DNA of 64,000 bases from Brevibacillus fortis (GTDB lineage: Bacteria; Bacillota; Bacilli; Brevibacillales; Brevibacillaceae). Under the pieces are notes generated by a model. That model did no database searches. It saw only the letters and a program-made list of their open reading frames with translations, and had not been told where the DNA came from. This document shows positions 9,004 to 16,722 of this stretch, one piece after another; the stretch's first letter is position 1; each line of letters begins with the position of its first letter. The stretch spans positions 62,001 to 126,000 of the forward strand of contig NZ_PXZM01000045.1 of NCBI RefSeq assembly GCF_003013395.1, given 5' to 3'. A program made the translations under genes and the position numbers.

Positions 9004-9513
9004 TTACTCACGATTCGCAGCTTGAGCGCGCAGCAGCCGATTTACCGTCTCGCGGCGAAGCCCGATGAGCTGACCGATTTCATCCTGTGTCAGCAACTCC
9101 GACAGCGAAGCGACAGGAATGAATGTCTGAAACCAAAGCTGTAGCTTGCGTAGCTTTTCAGCAGGAGAGACTTCGGTCAGTTGGTCGATGCGCTGCTGCA
9201 TCATCCGCAGCTTTCCTTGCAGCTGTAGCGCGATATCGCGACATTTTTCAGGATTGTCATCCAGATGGCGATACCATTCAGGGGCAGACAGCACTTCGAC
9301 CTCACAGGTCACGAGAGCGATTGCTGTCCCGTAATAGGGATTCGGGCTCATCAATGAATGATGCGGAATGATCTCATCTGGAACGATGATGTTGACCAAT
9401 GTCAATGCTCCGTCTGCATGTACCCGAACGATTTTTAACAGACCGCTCTTCAGATGATAGAGGGGTCCAGATTCTCCTTGTCGAAACAGGACTTCTCCCT
9501 TGTGCAGGATCAT
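9004..9513 (-). CDS. Short Crp/Fnr-family transcriptional regulator
   Basis: 169 residues: a cyclic-nucleotide-binding-like barrel (about 1-95, KGEVLFRQGESGPLYHLKSG) and a Crp-type helix-turn-helix (LTQDEIGQLIGLRRETVNRL, about 141-160). The family is usually 210-240 residues. The first strands of the barrel are missing, and the protein ends soon after the recognition helix. An in-frame TAG lies about 14 codons upstream, so it is not simply mis-started, and GAGGAGAAACCC precedes the ATG. There is no cluster of four Cys, so it is not a classical oxygen-sensing Fnr. It probably acts at the box in front of hmp. Confidence 0.85.
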   Translation of the reverse strand: MILHKGEVLFRQGESGPLYHLKSGLLKIVRVHADGALTLVNIIVPDEIIPHHSLMSPNPYYGTAIALVTCEVEVLSAPEWYRHLDDNPEKCRDIALQLQGKLRMMQQRIDQLTEVSPAEKLRKLQLWFQTFIPVASLSELLTQDEIGQLIGLRRETVNRLLRAQAANRE

Positions 9514-9613
9514 GGGTTTCTCCTCGATTCTCTCAGTCTTTCTCTAGCAATTATAGCAAGCCCGGCATGAGGAAGTAAGCAAGCGTAAAAAGCAGTTTGC
9601 CGCTTTTTTAGGC

Positions 9614-9644
9614 TTGCTACACCAATAATGCCTTTTGCTATAAT
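9614..9644 (+). promoter_or_regulatory. SigA-type promoter of the MBL-fold gene
   Basis: TTGCTA (9614-9619), 19-base spacer, TATAAT (9639-9644). It supports translation from ATG 9679 rather than from the earlier ATG at 9628, which lies inside the promoter. Confidence 0.5.
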
Positions 9645-9678
9645 GGGGAAATCACAGATGAATAAAGGGAGTTGTCTG

Positions 9679-10620
9679 ATGCTCAACTTTTTTACATGGG
9701 TAGGCTCCATAGTGGGGGTACTCACACTCGGATTGATTGGCTATGTGGCTTACCGCTACTGGTACCATATGGGACAGCTTCCGAAGCCGGAGTTTCGCCA
9801 TCTGGACACGAAAAAACCAGTGCCTGCCGACTGGAGTCATGATGAGGTTACCTTTACCTGGATCGGCCATTCGACGATTCTGTTGAATATGTTTGGAACG
9901 AAAATACTGACGGATCCAGTATTGGGCGAGAAGCTCGGGATTAAGCTTGCAGGTGTCCATTTTGGTCCGAAACGCTTTACTCCTCCTGCCCTAGGCTTTG
10001 ATGAAATAGGCGAGGTAGATATCATTTTGTTATCGCATGCCCATTTGGATCATGTTGATCTGCCTACTTTGCAAAAAATTGCGAATCGCTCCACTCATGT
10101 CATTACGGCCCACCAAACAAGCAAACTGTTCAAGCATATGCTATTTGGTTCGTATGAGGAAATGCAGCCGGGAGAAGCCATTACAACCAAAGAAGGAATG
10201 ACGATCACAGCGATTCCAGTTCGCCATTGGGGCAACCGCTTCCCCTGGAATCATGAGTATGGCTACAACGGTTATATCATTGAGAAAAATGGCGTGCGCA
10301 TCCTCTATCCAGGTGATACCGCTTATATCTCAATGGAGCATTTGCCGAATCAATTCGGGCCCATCGATCTGGTGTTCATGCCGATTGGCGCCTACAAGCC
10401 GGACTCGTATCAAGCTGCGCATTGTACGCCAGAGCAAGCATGGCAAATGTTCAAGGAGACAGGTGCCAAGTGGCTGGTGCCTATTCATTGGAATACATTT
10501 GTGCTCTCACGTGAGCCAGTTGATGAGCCGTTCGAGCGTTTGTTAGCCGCAGCGGGGGATGAGCGGGACAGGATTGTTGTTGAAAAACAAGGGGAGACGT
10601 TTTCGATCCCTGTTCAATAA
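9679..10620 (+). CDS. MBL-fold metallohydrolase, NAPE-PLD/UlaG-like
   Basis: 313 residues. One N-terminal membrane segment (about 3-25) is followed by a metallo-beta-lactamase fold: FTWIGHSTILLN, the metal motif SHAHLDHVD (about 118-126), PVRHWGNRF, LYPGDTAY and a final PIHWNTF histidine. The order matches the NAPE-phospholipase D/UlaG branch of lipid or lactone hydrolases. AAAGGGAG precedes the chosen ATG. It is transcribed alone with its own promoter and terminator. The substrate is unknown; a membrane lipid is plausible given the anchor. Confidence 0.87.
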   Translation: MLNFFTWVGSIVGVLTLGLIGYVAYRYWYHMGQLPKPEFRHLDTKKPVPADWSHDEVTFTWIGHSTILLNMFGTKILTDPVLGEKLGIKLAGVHFGPKRFTPPALGFDEIGEVDIILLSHAHLDHVDLPTLQKIANRSTHVITAHQTSKLFKHMLFGSYEEMQPGEAITTKEGMTITAIPVRHWGNRFPWNHEYGYNGYIIEKNGVRILYPGDTAYISMEHLPNQFGPIDLVFMPIGAYKPDSYQAAHCTPEQAWQMFKETGAKWLVPIHWNTFVLSREPVDEPFERLLAAAGDERDRIVVEKQGETFSIPVQ

Positions 10621-10633
10621 GAGTGATAAGTTG

Positions 10634-10661
10634 GCGACTGCTTATATGGCAGTCGCTTTTC
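10634..10661 (+). terminator. Terminator after the MBL-fold gene
   Basis: GCGACTGC pairs with GCAGTCGC, followed by four T. Confidence 0.8.
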
Positions 10662-10745
10662 TAACGATATGAATAAATGGGGAGGGAATAGCTACCTTAT
10701 TATAGAAATATTTTTATCGAAGGAGTTTGTTGAGGAGGGGTACAT

Positions 10746-12536
10746 ATGACAAAAGCATTGCCACAACGCTGGGATATGGATGTAATTTTTCCTGGTGGTA
10801 GTGAGTCGGAGGAGTTTCGGGCGTTTTTAGGGACTTTGGAAGGGGATATTGCGAACCTGAAAGCACGGTTGGAGCAATCTGGTGCTGGCTTGCATGAAAC
10901 AGCGGCTTTCAAGGAAGTTGTCACTCATGTCCAAAGCATTGCAGTGCGTGTGAGACAAGCAGGTGCATTCATTTCCTGCCTGACTGCTCAAAATGTAAAG
11001 GATGAGCCAGCCAAACTGCTGGGTGGGCGTGTAAAGAGCATCTCAGCCGCGTTTGGAGCAGTGTTGACGCGTTGGGAAGAAAAGCTGTTGGCTGTAGACG
11101 GGGATGCATGGGAGGATCTGTTGGCAGACGAAGCATTGCAACCGCTTGCTTTTGTGCTGAATGAGCGCCGTCGCCGTGCACAGGAAAAGCTGTCTCCAGA
11201 ACAAGAAGTGCTGGCAAATGATTTGGCTGTAGACGGGTATCACGCTTGGCAAGATTTGTACAATGCGGTCGTTGGACGCATGACGATCGAGGTAGAAGTA
11301 AATGGGGAGACGAAGCAGTTGTCCGTTGGGCAAGCATCTAACCTGATGAGCAGCCCTGACCGTGCTGTTCGTGCCCATGTTTTTGAAAAGTGGAACGAAG
11401 CATGGGGGAAGGAAGCGGAGCTATGCGCACAGGCGCTGAATCACTTGGGTGGCTTCCGTCTCGCTTTGTACCGTCATCGCGGCTGGGATTCCGTCCTGCG
11501 TGAGCCGCTTGATATCGGACGGATGCAGGAAAAAACTCTCGATGCAATGTGGCAGGCCATCGACAATCGCAAAGATCGTCTGGTTGCCTACCTGGAGCGT
11601 AAGGCAAAGCTGCTCGGTGTAGACAAGCTGAGTTGGTATGATGTAGGGGCTCCAGTCGGTAACGTACATAAAGAAGTGTCTTACGATGAAGCAGCTGCCC
11701 TGATCGTTGAGCACTTCAACCGTTTCAATCCGAGCATGGCTGAATTTGCGCAAAAGGCATTCGATGAGGGCTGGATCGAGGCAGAGGATCGTCCTGGCAA
11801 GCGCCCTGGCGGATTCTGCACGAGTTTCCCAGTCAGCAAGCAGTCACGCGTATTCATGACGTATGCAGGAAGCGCAAGCAATGTATCTACACTGGCACAT
11901 GAGCTGGGGCATGCGTATCATCAGCAAGTCATGTGGGATTTGCCGGCACTCAACCAAAACTACGCGATGAACGTAGCGGAAACAGCCTCGACCTTCGCTG
12001 AAATGATCCTCGCTGACGCTGCTGTGAAAAATGCAGCCAATGACGATGAGAAATTGGTGCTCTTGGAAGATAAGCTGCAATCGATCGTGGCGTTTTTCAT
12101 GAACATCCACGCTCGCTTTATTTTCGAGAAAAACTTTTACGAGAAGCGCAAAGAAGGTCTCGTTAGCGCAGCTGATCTCGACCGGATCATGGAAGAGGCG
12201 CAAAAGCAAGCGTACAATGGGGCTTTGGCAGATTATGAGCCGCACTTCTGGGCATCCAAGCTGCATTTCTATATCACTTCGTATCCGTTCTACAACTTCC
12301 CGTACACATTCGGGTACTTGTTCAGCATGAGTGTCTATGCGCGTGCGCTCGAAGAAGGCGAGAGCTTCGCGCCGAAATACGATGCATTGCTCCAAGATAC
12401 GGGCCGCCTGATGGTAGAGGACTTGGCGAAGAAGCATCTCGGCGAGGATATGACGACAGTCGAGTTCTGGCAAAAAGCCGTTGATCTGGCTGTGGCAGAC
12501 ATCGACGAATTCCTGCGCCTGACAGAAGAAGCATAA
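10746..12536 (+). CDS. M3-family oligoendopeptidase (PepF-like)
   Basis: 596 residues, the normal size of the pepF clade 3 M3 peptidases. The zinc site LAHELGHAYHQQ (about 379-390) gives HExxH, and the third ligand lies in NVAETASTFAEM (about 409-420). The N-terminal helical region narrows the active site to peptides. Such enzymes cut cytosolic oligopeptides of about 6-20 residues. GAGGAGGGG is well placed before the ATG. It is monocistronic, with a terminator after it. Confidence 0.93.
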   Translation: MTKALPQRWDMDVIFPGGSESEEFRAFLGTLEGDIANLKARLEQSGAGLHETAAFKEVVTHVQSIAVRVRQAGAFISCLTAQNVKDEPAKLLGGRVKSISAAFGAVLTRWEEKLLAVDGDAWEDLLADEALQPLAFVLNERRRRAQEKLSPEQEVLANDLAVDGYHAWQDLYNAVVGRMTIEVEVNGETKQLSVGQASNLMSSPDRAVRAHVFEKWNEAWGKEAELCAQALNHLGGFRLALYRHRGWDSVLREPLDIGRMQEKTLDAMWQAIDNRKDRLVAYLERKAKLLGVDKLSWYDVGAPVGNVHKEVSYDEAAALIVEHFNRFNPSMAEFAQKAFDEGWIEAEDRPGKRPGGFCTSFPVSKQSRVFMTYAGSASNVSTLAHELGHAYHQQVMWDLPALNQNYAMNVAETASTFAEMILADAAVKNAANDDEKLVLLEDKLQSIVAFFMNIHARFIFEKNFYEKRKEGLVSAADLDRIMEEAQKQAYNGALADYEPHFWASKLHFYITSYPFYNFPYTFGYLFSMSVYARALEEGESFAPKYDALLQDTGRLMVEDLAKKHLGEDMTTVEFWQKAVDLAVADIDEFLRLTEEA

Positions 12537-12560
12537 TAACACGAATAAGCAGTTCCCAAG

Positions 12561-12592
12561 CAGTCTGTCTCTTCTTTGACAGGCTGTTTTTT
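12561..12592 (+). terminator. Terminator after the M3 peptidase
   Basis: CAGTCTGTC, an eight-base loop, GACAGGCTG and six T, with one G-U pair. Confidence 0.8.
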
Positions 12593-12716
12593 CATTGAGA
12601 GATTGTTAACATCGCAGACGAAATCTTCGGATAACCTTTACCTGCGGTTTATAGAATCCTCGCCATTTTTTCGTACAGTAAAAGGGAAGGGAATACTTGC
12701 AAAGGGAGGCATCGTA

Positions 12717-13679
12717 ATGGACACTGGCAGTCATCTTTTGTTGGGTGTCACACTGGCGGGCTTAGCCCATATCACGCCGGCAGTGGCACATGATCCGGCA
12801 CTTGCTCAGGCGCTGATGGTCGCAACGGTAGTGGGATCTCATGCCCCGGATTTCGACACTGTGGCCAGACTTCGCGGTATTTCTTTTTACATTCGCTTTC
12901 ATCGGGGAATTACTCATTCGATTCCCGCCTTGTTTCTGTGGCCCCTCATCATCAGTCTTCCTCTCGCCTGGGGTTTTGGTCTCATGGGACAGTTCGGGAT
13001 TTTGTACGGTTGGACGCTGTTGGCTGTTGTGCTGCATGTTTTTCTCGATATGCTAAACGCCTATGGAGTCCAGTGTATTCGCCCTATTAGCAAGCGCTGG
13101 GTGCATTTGGATGTGCTCGCGATTTTTGAGCCACTGGTGTTCGCGGTTCATCTAGCAGCGGCGATATGGTGGATCGCTTTTAACGGAGAGCCCACCGTGC
13201 TATTTCCGGCAGCATATGGCATAACGCTGTTGTATATCGGTGTGCGGGCTTGGCAGCATCATCGTAACGTCAGGCGGGTAGCAAATGCCTTGGAAACAAC
13301 AGGCATATCCCATGTTTTCCCGAGCCTGCATCCTTTTCACTGGCGATTCGTCGTAGAAACGGAAGAACTGTTTTATACGGGGAGAGTCGAGTATGCTCGT
13401 GTGATTCTGGAGGATGTGTATCCGAAGCAGCAGCGTGATGCGATCATCCAGGCTACTGTCGGTGTAGACGGAGTTCGTGCGTTTCTCGGATTTGCGCAAC
13501 GAATCCACGTCACGTGGAAGGAGATTCAGGGCGGTTATGAAGTCACGTGGAGTGATGTGCGCTTTTGGTACAACCGCAAGCTGCCTTTTGGTGTAGATGT
13601 AGTCTTGGACCGTGATTTGAACGTCGTTGATCATCGGTTGGGCTGGCGAAAAAAAGCGTGGGACCCGCCGTTTGTATAA
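12717..13679 (+). CDS. YfhP-like membrane-bound metal-dependent hydrolase (DUF457/YdjM family)
   Basis: 320 residues. GSHLLLGVTLAG, GSHAPDFDT and RFHRGITHSIPAL (about 4-15, 41-49, 58-70) give the His/Asp metal motif typical of the LexA-binding, YdjM-like family, set among three or four membrane helices. The C-terminal half (about 190-320) is soluble. The frame is open from 12576, but AAAGGGAGGCATCGTA before ATG 12717 marks the start. B. subtilis YfhP is the same size. The substrate is not known. Confidence 0.85.
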   Translation: MDTGSHLLLGVTLAGLAHITPAVAHDPALAQALMVATVVGSHAPDFDTVARLRGISFYIRFHRGITHSIPALFLWPLIISLPLAWGFGLMGQFGILYGWTLLAVVLHVFLDMLNAYGVQCIRPISKRWVHLDVLAIFEPLVFAVHLAAAIWWIAFNGEPTVLFPAAYGITLLYIGVRAWQHHRNVRRVANALETTGISHVFPSLHPFHWRFVVETEELFYTGRVEYARVILEDVYPKQQRDAIIQATVGVDGVRAFLGFAQRIHVTWKEIQGGYEVTWSDVRFWYNRKLPFGVDVVLDRDLNVVDHRLGWRKKAWDPPFV

Positions 13680-13694
13680 GGGAAGCTAGTATAG

Positions 13695-13737
13695 GTAAGC
13701 TCCGTCAGTTTGGTGAAGCTGGGGGCTTACTTTTTTT
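13695..13737 (+). terminator. Terminator after the YfhP-like gene
   Basis: GTAAGC...GCTTAC with inner CC/GG and CAG/CTG pairs, followed by seven T. Confidence 0.8.
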
Positions 13738-13879
13738 GTGTATGGAAAAATTTCGTAGTGCATAACAAGGTGCCTCAGCGTCTGCTTCTTGCATTGTTTC
13801 AGTAAAACTTTCTACTTAAACGCGGTCGCTCCCCCTTGAAGATGCCTAGTTAGAGGTTTTTTTCTGCGCAAACAAAAAT

Positions 13880-14022
13880 GAAGATCATCCATCAGTTTAT
13901 GCTGATAAAAATGATCTTCTAAGGTTTAAGAGGTATCGATAAACCACCAAAGCTGGTGAGAAGAAAAAGCACAGGGCTCGTAGACCTTGACAGAGTCGAA
14001 GAGAACTGTGCTTTTTCTTCTC
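13880..14022 (+). repeat. Four adjacent inverted repeats, structured RNA or palindromic element
   Basis: H1: GAAGATCAT (13880-13888) with ATGATCTTC (13911-13919), plus inner ATCAG/CTGAT. H2: GGTTTA (13923-13928) with TAAACC (13940-13945). H3: CACC with GGTG (13945-13958). H4: GAGAAGAAAAAGCACAG (13958-13974) with its exact 17-base complement at 14006-14022. The hairpins follow each other almost without gaps and carry no reading frame. No RNA family is recognised. Confidence 0.6.
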
Positions 14023-14140
14023 CTCCACTTTGTTGACCCCATTCATAAGGACCTTTATAGGTTATTCTAACGAAATGACGCTATGCAAAATCCAACAAGA
14101 ATGATACACTGAAAAAAACTAAACGTTCGATGGTGATAGA

Positions 14141-15061
14141 ATGAATGGTATGTATTCGATTAGAGTAGAATGGTCTCCTGCGTATGAATGTATCGTTAGC
14201 CTCTACACTTACATTTACGAAAAGGAGCGCAAGCATTATTTGCTTGGTACCGCTTGGAAAGAGGAGACAAAGCAAATGCTCCCGGCGTCTTTTGCAGATG
14301 AACTTGCAGATGAACGATGGGAGGTGCTCCACCGTTTGGTATTGCTTGTAGCGCAATCGCCCCAAACCAAATCAGTCGAAGAATTTCTTGGATGGCTAGA
14401 AAGCATCCCTCCTGGTGAAATTTATGAGCGCCTCGCGCCATGGGTGGAGACAATCCCGCTGAATTTGGGAGAAATCCGTGATCGCAGCTTGTCGCTGCTT
14501 ACCCGGTGGAATGAACACTATTTTTCGAAGCTGGAACCACGCATTTTACAGAGTTTGCAAAGGAGTGCCGATGAGCTGACAGCCCGTGTCAAAGAAATGC
14601 CCCCAATCGATTTGGTCGATCAAGTAACGAACGGTATCTGGATTGAGCCGATGGCGGATTTGCGTGAGGTTGTACTGATCCCGCAATATCATAGTGCTCA
14701 TTCTTCTGTTCTCGACTTTTATCGGGGGCTTGCCACCTGCATGTACCCTGTCAAAGATGCGGCAATGACCAGACCACAGCCGCTCCTGGAGCTATTGCCC
14801 ATGACACAGTGCCTGGCGGATGAGAAGCGCCTGCAAATCTTGCGCTGTCTGGCAAAAAAGACGTGCACCCTCGGTGAATTGCAGAAGCAGGTATCACTGG
14901 CCAAAAGTACCGTCCATCATCATGTAACGGCGCTGCGCAGAGCGGGGCTGATTCGTGCTCACTACACAGGCAGTACGACGATTTCCTACTACAGTCTGCG
15001 CGAATCGTTCGTCGAGCGTCTTCCTGTCTTGCTTCGTTCCTTTTTCCATACACCAGAGTAG
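14141..15061 (+). CDS. ArsR-type winged-helix transcriptional regulator
   Basis: 306 residues. A long N-terminal region without a recognised enzyme domain (DUF5937-like, about 1-215) precedes a C-terminal ArsR winged helix (about 222-300), with CLADEKRLQILRCLAKKTCTL and SLAKSTVHHHVTALRRAGLI as recognition helix. This layout occurs beside drug-efflux MFS genes, and an MFS transporter starts 51 bases downstream, so it probably controls that operon. The ribosome binding site is weak (GGTGATAG). Confidence 0.85.
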   Translation: MNGMYSIRVEWSPAYECIVSLYTYIYEKERKHYLLGTAWKEETKQMLPASFADELADERWEVLHRLVLLVAQSPQTKSVEEFLGWLESIPPGEIYERLAPWVETIPLNLGEIRDRSLSLLTRWNEHYFSKLEPRILQSLQRSADELTARVKEMPPIDLVDQVTNGIWIEPMADLREVVLIPQYHSAHSSVLDFYRGLATCMYPVKDAAMTRPQPLLELLPMTQCLADEKRLQILRCLAKKTCTLGELQKQVSLAKSTVHHHVTALRRAGLIRAHYTGSTTISYYSLRESFVERLPVLLRSFFHTPE

Positions 15062-15112
15062 TTTTGCTTACAGAGATTGCATGATTCTGTTGAGAGGGTA
15101 GGTTGAATCAGT

Positions 15113-16351
15113 ATGAGCAAAATGAGGCAAGTGTGGGAGGCGTATCACCCGATTGTTCATCTGTTGATGGCAGGGACGGTGTTCGTTCAGCTCACTCAAT
15201 CCATGAGTATTCCGTTTTTGGCCATCTATCTCGGTGAAACGACGAAGCTCTCTCACGCCTATATTGGACTGATTATCGGTGCAGGTCCATTGGCTGGAAC
15301 TGTCGGGGGATTTGTTGGAGGGATTCTCTCGGATTTGTTTGGCAGACAAAAGCTGATGTTTTTTTCCTTGCTTGCTATGGCATGCTCGATTATCGGATTT
15401 ATTGCAGTGGCTCATCCGGTCGGCTTGCTTTTGATTAGCATGGTTATGGGATTGGCGGCCTCGATTTTTGCGACGGTTTCAAAAGCACTGATGGGCGATT
15501 TGACTCCCGAGCATAAACGTTTTCGAGTGTTCTCGAATCGCTATCTTGCAAACAATCTTGGCTTTGCGATTGGTCCTATGCTTGGTGCTTTTCTGGGGAT
15601 TTCCGGCAGCAATCTGGCGTTTTTTCTGACGGCGGTATCCTTGGTGAGCTTTGCCGTCATTTTATTAGTGGCGTGCCGGAGATGTGGCGTCACCGATGAT
15701 GGAGGGAGGAACGGAGAGGTAGAGAGAGCCAGTTTGGCTGAGATCTGGCAAGTGCTCAGAAGGGATGTCGTTCTTCTTACATTTGTCACAGGTGGAGTCT
15801 TGTTAGTGACGGTTTACGGACAGATGTCTGTTACGCTCTCCCAATACTTGCGAGAAAACTTTTCGGAGGGAGTCGCCTTGTTTGGAACGCTAATGAGCGT
15901 CAACGGATTTACCGTCTTGCTGTTGCAAATTCCACTAACGAGGCTGGTTGAGCGTTATTCCTTGTTTGCACGGATAGCAGGTGGCGCTGTGCTGATGGCC
16001 ATAGGAGAAGTTGGCTTTGCTTTTTCGCCAGACTGGGCTTGGTTTATTACCGCGATGATCGTATTTACGTTAGGAGAAATCTTGATTGTCCCGGCGGAGT
16101 ATGCGCAAATCGACGAGATTAGTCCCGGGAATATGAGAGGGACTTACTATGGGGCACAAAGCGCAACGATGCTGGGCAGCTTTCTCGGTCCATGGGCGGG
16201 TGGCATGGTGCTCACCGCATATGGTGGCCCTGTGATGTTTTTGGTCATGTCAGTATTGGCGCTGGTCAGCTTAATCTTTTATTGGCTGGGACGCAGGTTG
16301 CATGAAAAGCGGAAGCAGCCTAGAAGTGTGATTGTAGAGACTGCCATGTAG
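15113..16351 (+). CDS. MFS transporter
   Basis: 412 residues with about twelve hydrophobic segments. GGILSDLFGRQKLMF (about 68-82) is the loop 2-3 motif of the major facilitator superfamily, and a charged central loop lies around residues 190-215. It is probably a proton-driven exporter of the Bacillus YttB/MdtH-like kind; the substrate is unknown. It is likely cotranscribed with the ArsR-type gene before it. Its stop codon is immediately followed by the -35 of an orphan RNA promoter. Confidence 0.88.
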   Translation: MSKMRQVWEAYHPIVHLLMAGTVFVQLTQSMSIPFLAIYLGETTKLSHAYIGLIIGAGPLAGTVGGFVGGILSDLFGRQKLMFFSLLAMACSIIGFIAVAHPVGLLLISMVMGLAASIFATVSKALMGDLTPEHKRFRVFSNRYLANNLGFAIGPMLGAFLGISGSNLAFFLTAVSLVSFAVILLVACRRCGVTDDGGRNGEVERASLAEIWQVLRRDVVLLTFVTGGVLLVTVYGQMSVTLSQYLRENFSEGVALFGTLMSVNGFTVLLLQIPLTRLVERYSLFARIAGGAVLMAIGEVGFAFSPDWAWFITAMIVFTLGEILIVPAEYAQIDEISPGNMRGTYYGAQSATMLGSFLGPWAGGMVLTAYGGPVMFLVMSVLALVSLIFYWLGRRLHEKRKQPRSVIVETAM

Positions 16352-16355
16352 CTTC

Positions 16356-16384
16356 TTGCCGATTCGTTGCGAGTACCGTATAAT
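16356..16384 (+). promoter_or_regulatory. SigA-type promoter of an orphan RNA
   Basis: TTGCCG (16356-16361), 17-base spacer, perfect TATAAT (16379-16384), so transcription would begin near 16391. It starts 5 bases after the MFS stop codon. Confidence 0.7.
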
Positions 16385-16390
16385 GGGTAG

Positions 16391-16601
16391 TAACTTTTTT
16401 AAAAGGGGTCGTTTTGATGTCGGTGTGTGTTCTTAACTAGGCAATTGGATAGGGTACTCCCATTCTTTTTGGCAAAAATCTCATGTCATGTGAGCCTATT
16501 TGCTATGGAACAGAGGAGGCCTTGATTAGTTAAGAACTTACGGTCATCCATCTACCCATCTGTTCAACTACGGGAACCGTGCTCTTACGCACGGTTTTTT
16601 T
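16391..16601 (+). ncRNA. Candidate independent non-coding RNA, about 210 nt
   Basis: Between a good promoter and an intrinsic terminator there is no plausible reading frame. GTTCTTAACTA (16429-16439) pairs perfectly with TAGTTAAGAAC (16526-16536). Inside this, CCAT/ATGG and GCAAA/TTTGC extend a rod with loops towards an apical CTCA/TGAG hairpin. A long rod with a closing stem and internal bubble resembles the shape of 6S RNA, but no 6S sequence motif was confirmed. It could be a 6S-like RNA or an unknown family. Confidence 0.5.
16575..16601 (+). terminator. Terminator of the orphan RNA
   Basis: AACCGTGC, loop TCTTAC, GCACGGTT, with a T run to 16601. Confidence 0.85.
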
Positions 16602-16640
16602 GCGTGACTATCCACGCGCACGTAGCGAACGTATGCCCTC

Positions 16641-16678
16641 AAGGCGGAGATGAACGAATGTTCATGCTCTGCCTTTTT
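16641..16678 (+). terminator. Second terminator ahead of the BpsA-like gene
   Basis: AAGGCGGAGATGAAC pairs with GTTCATGCTCTGCCTT around a GAAT loop, followed by five T. It lies 45 bases before the start codon and could be an attenuator or a back-up terminator. Confidence 0.75.
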
Positions 16679-16722
16679 GCATGCAGTGATGGGTCCATCC
16701 CTTTTGAAAAGAGGTTCTCCAC

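Larger units (their letters stand above)
13680..14140. other. Gene-free region with terminator and four-hairpin tile
   Basis: The first part holds the yfhP-like terminator. 13738-13860 shows nothing clear except a weak hairpin-T tract near 13850. 13880-14022 is densely self-complementary and is listed separately. The rest leads into the ArsR-type gene, with a possible -10 (GATACACT) near 14102. Confidence 0.6.
16352..16722 (+). other. Gene-free region holding an RNA unit and two terminators
   Basis: Contains a full SigA-type promoter, a transcribed region with long-range pairing, a first terminator (16575-16601) and a second, longer one (16641-16678), and then the ribosome binding site of the BpsA-like gene. 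No open frame of note is present. Confidence 0.7.

Noticed and set aside
16391-16722. T-box leader of an amino-acid gene.
   Set aside because: No T-box sequence (GGTGGNACCGCG) is present, and the unit has its own terminator far from the next gene.
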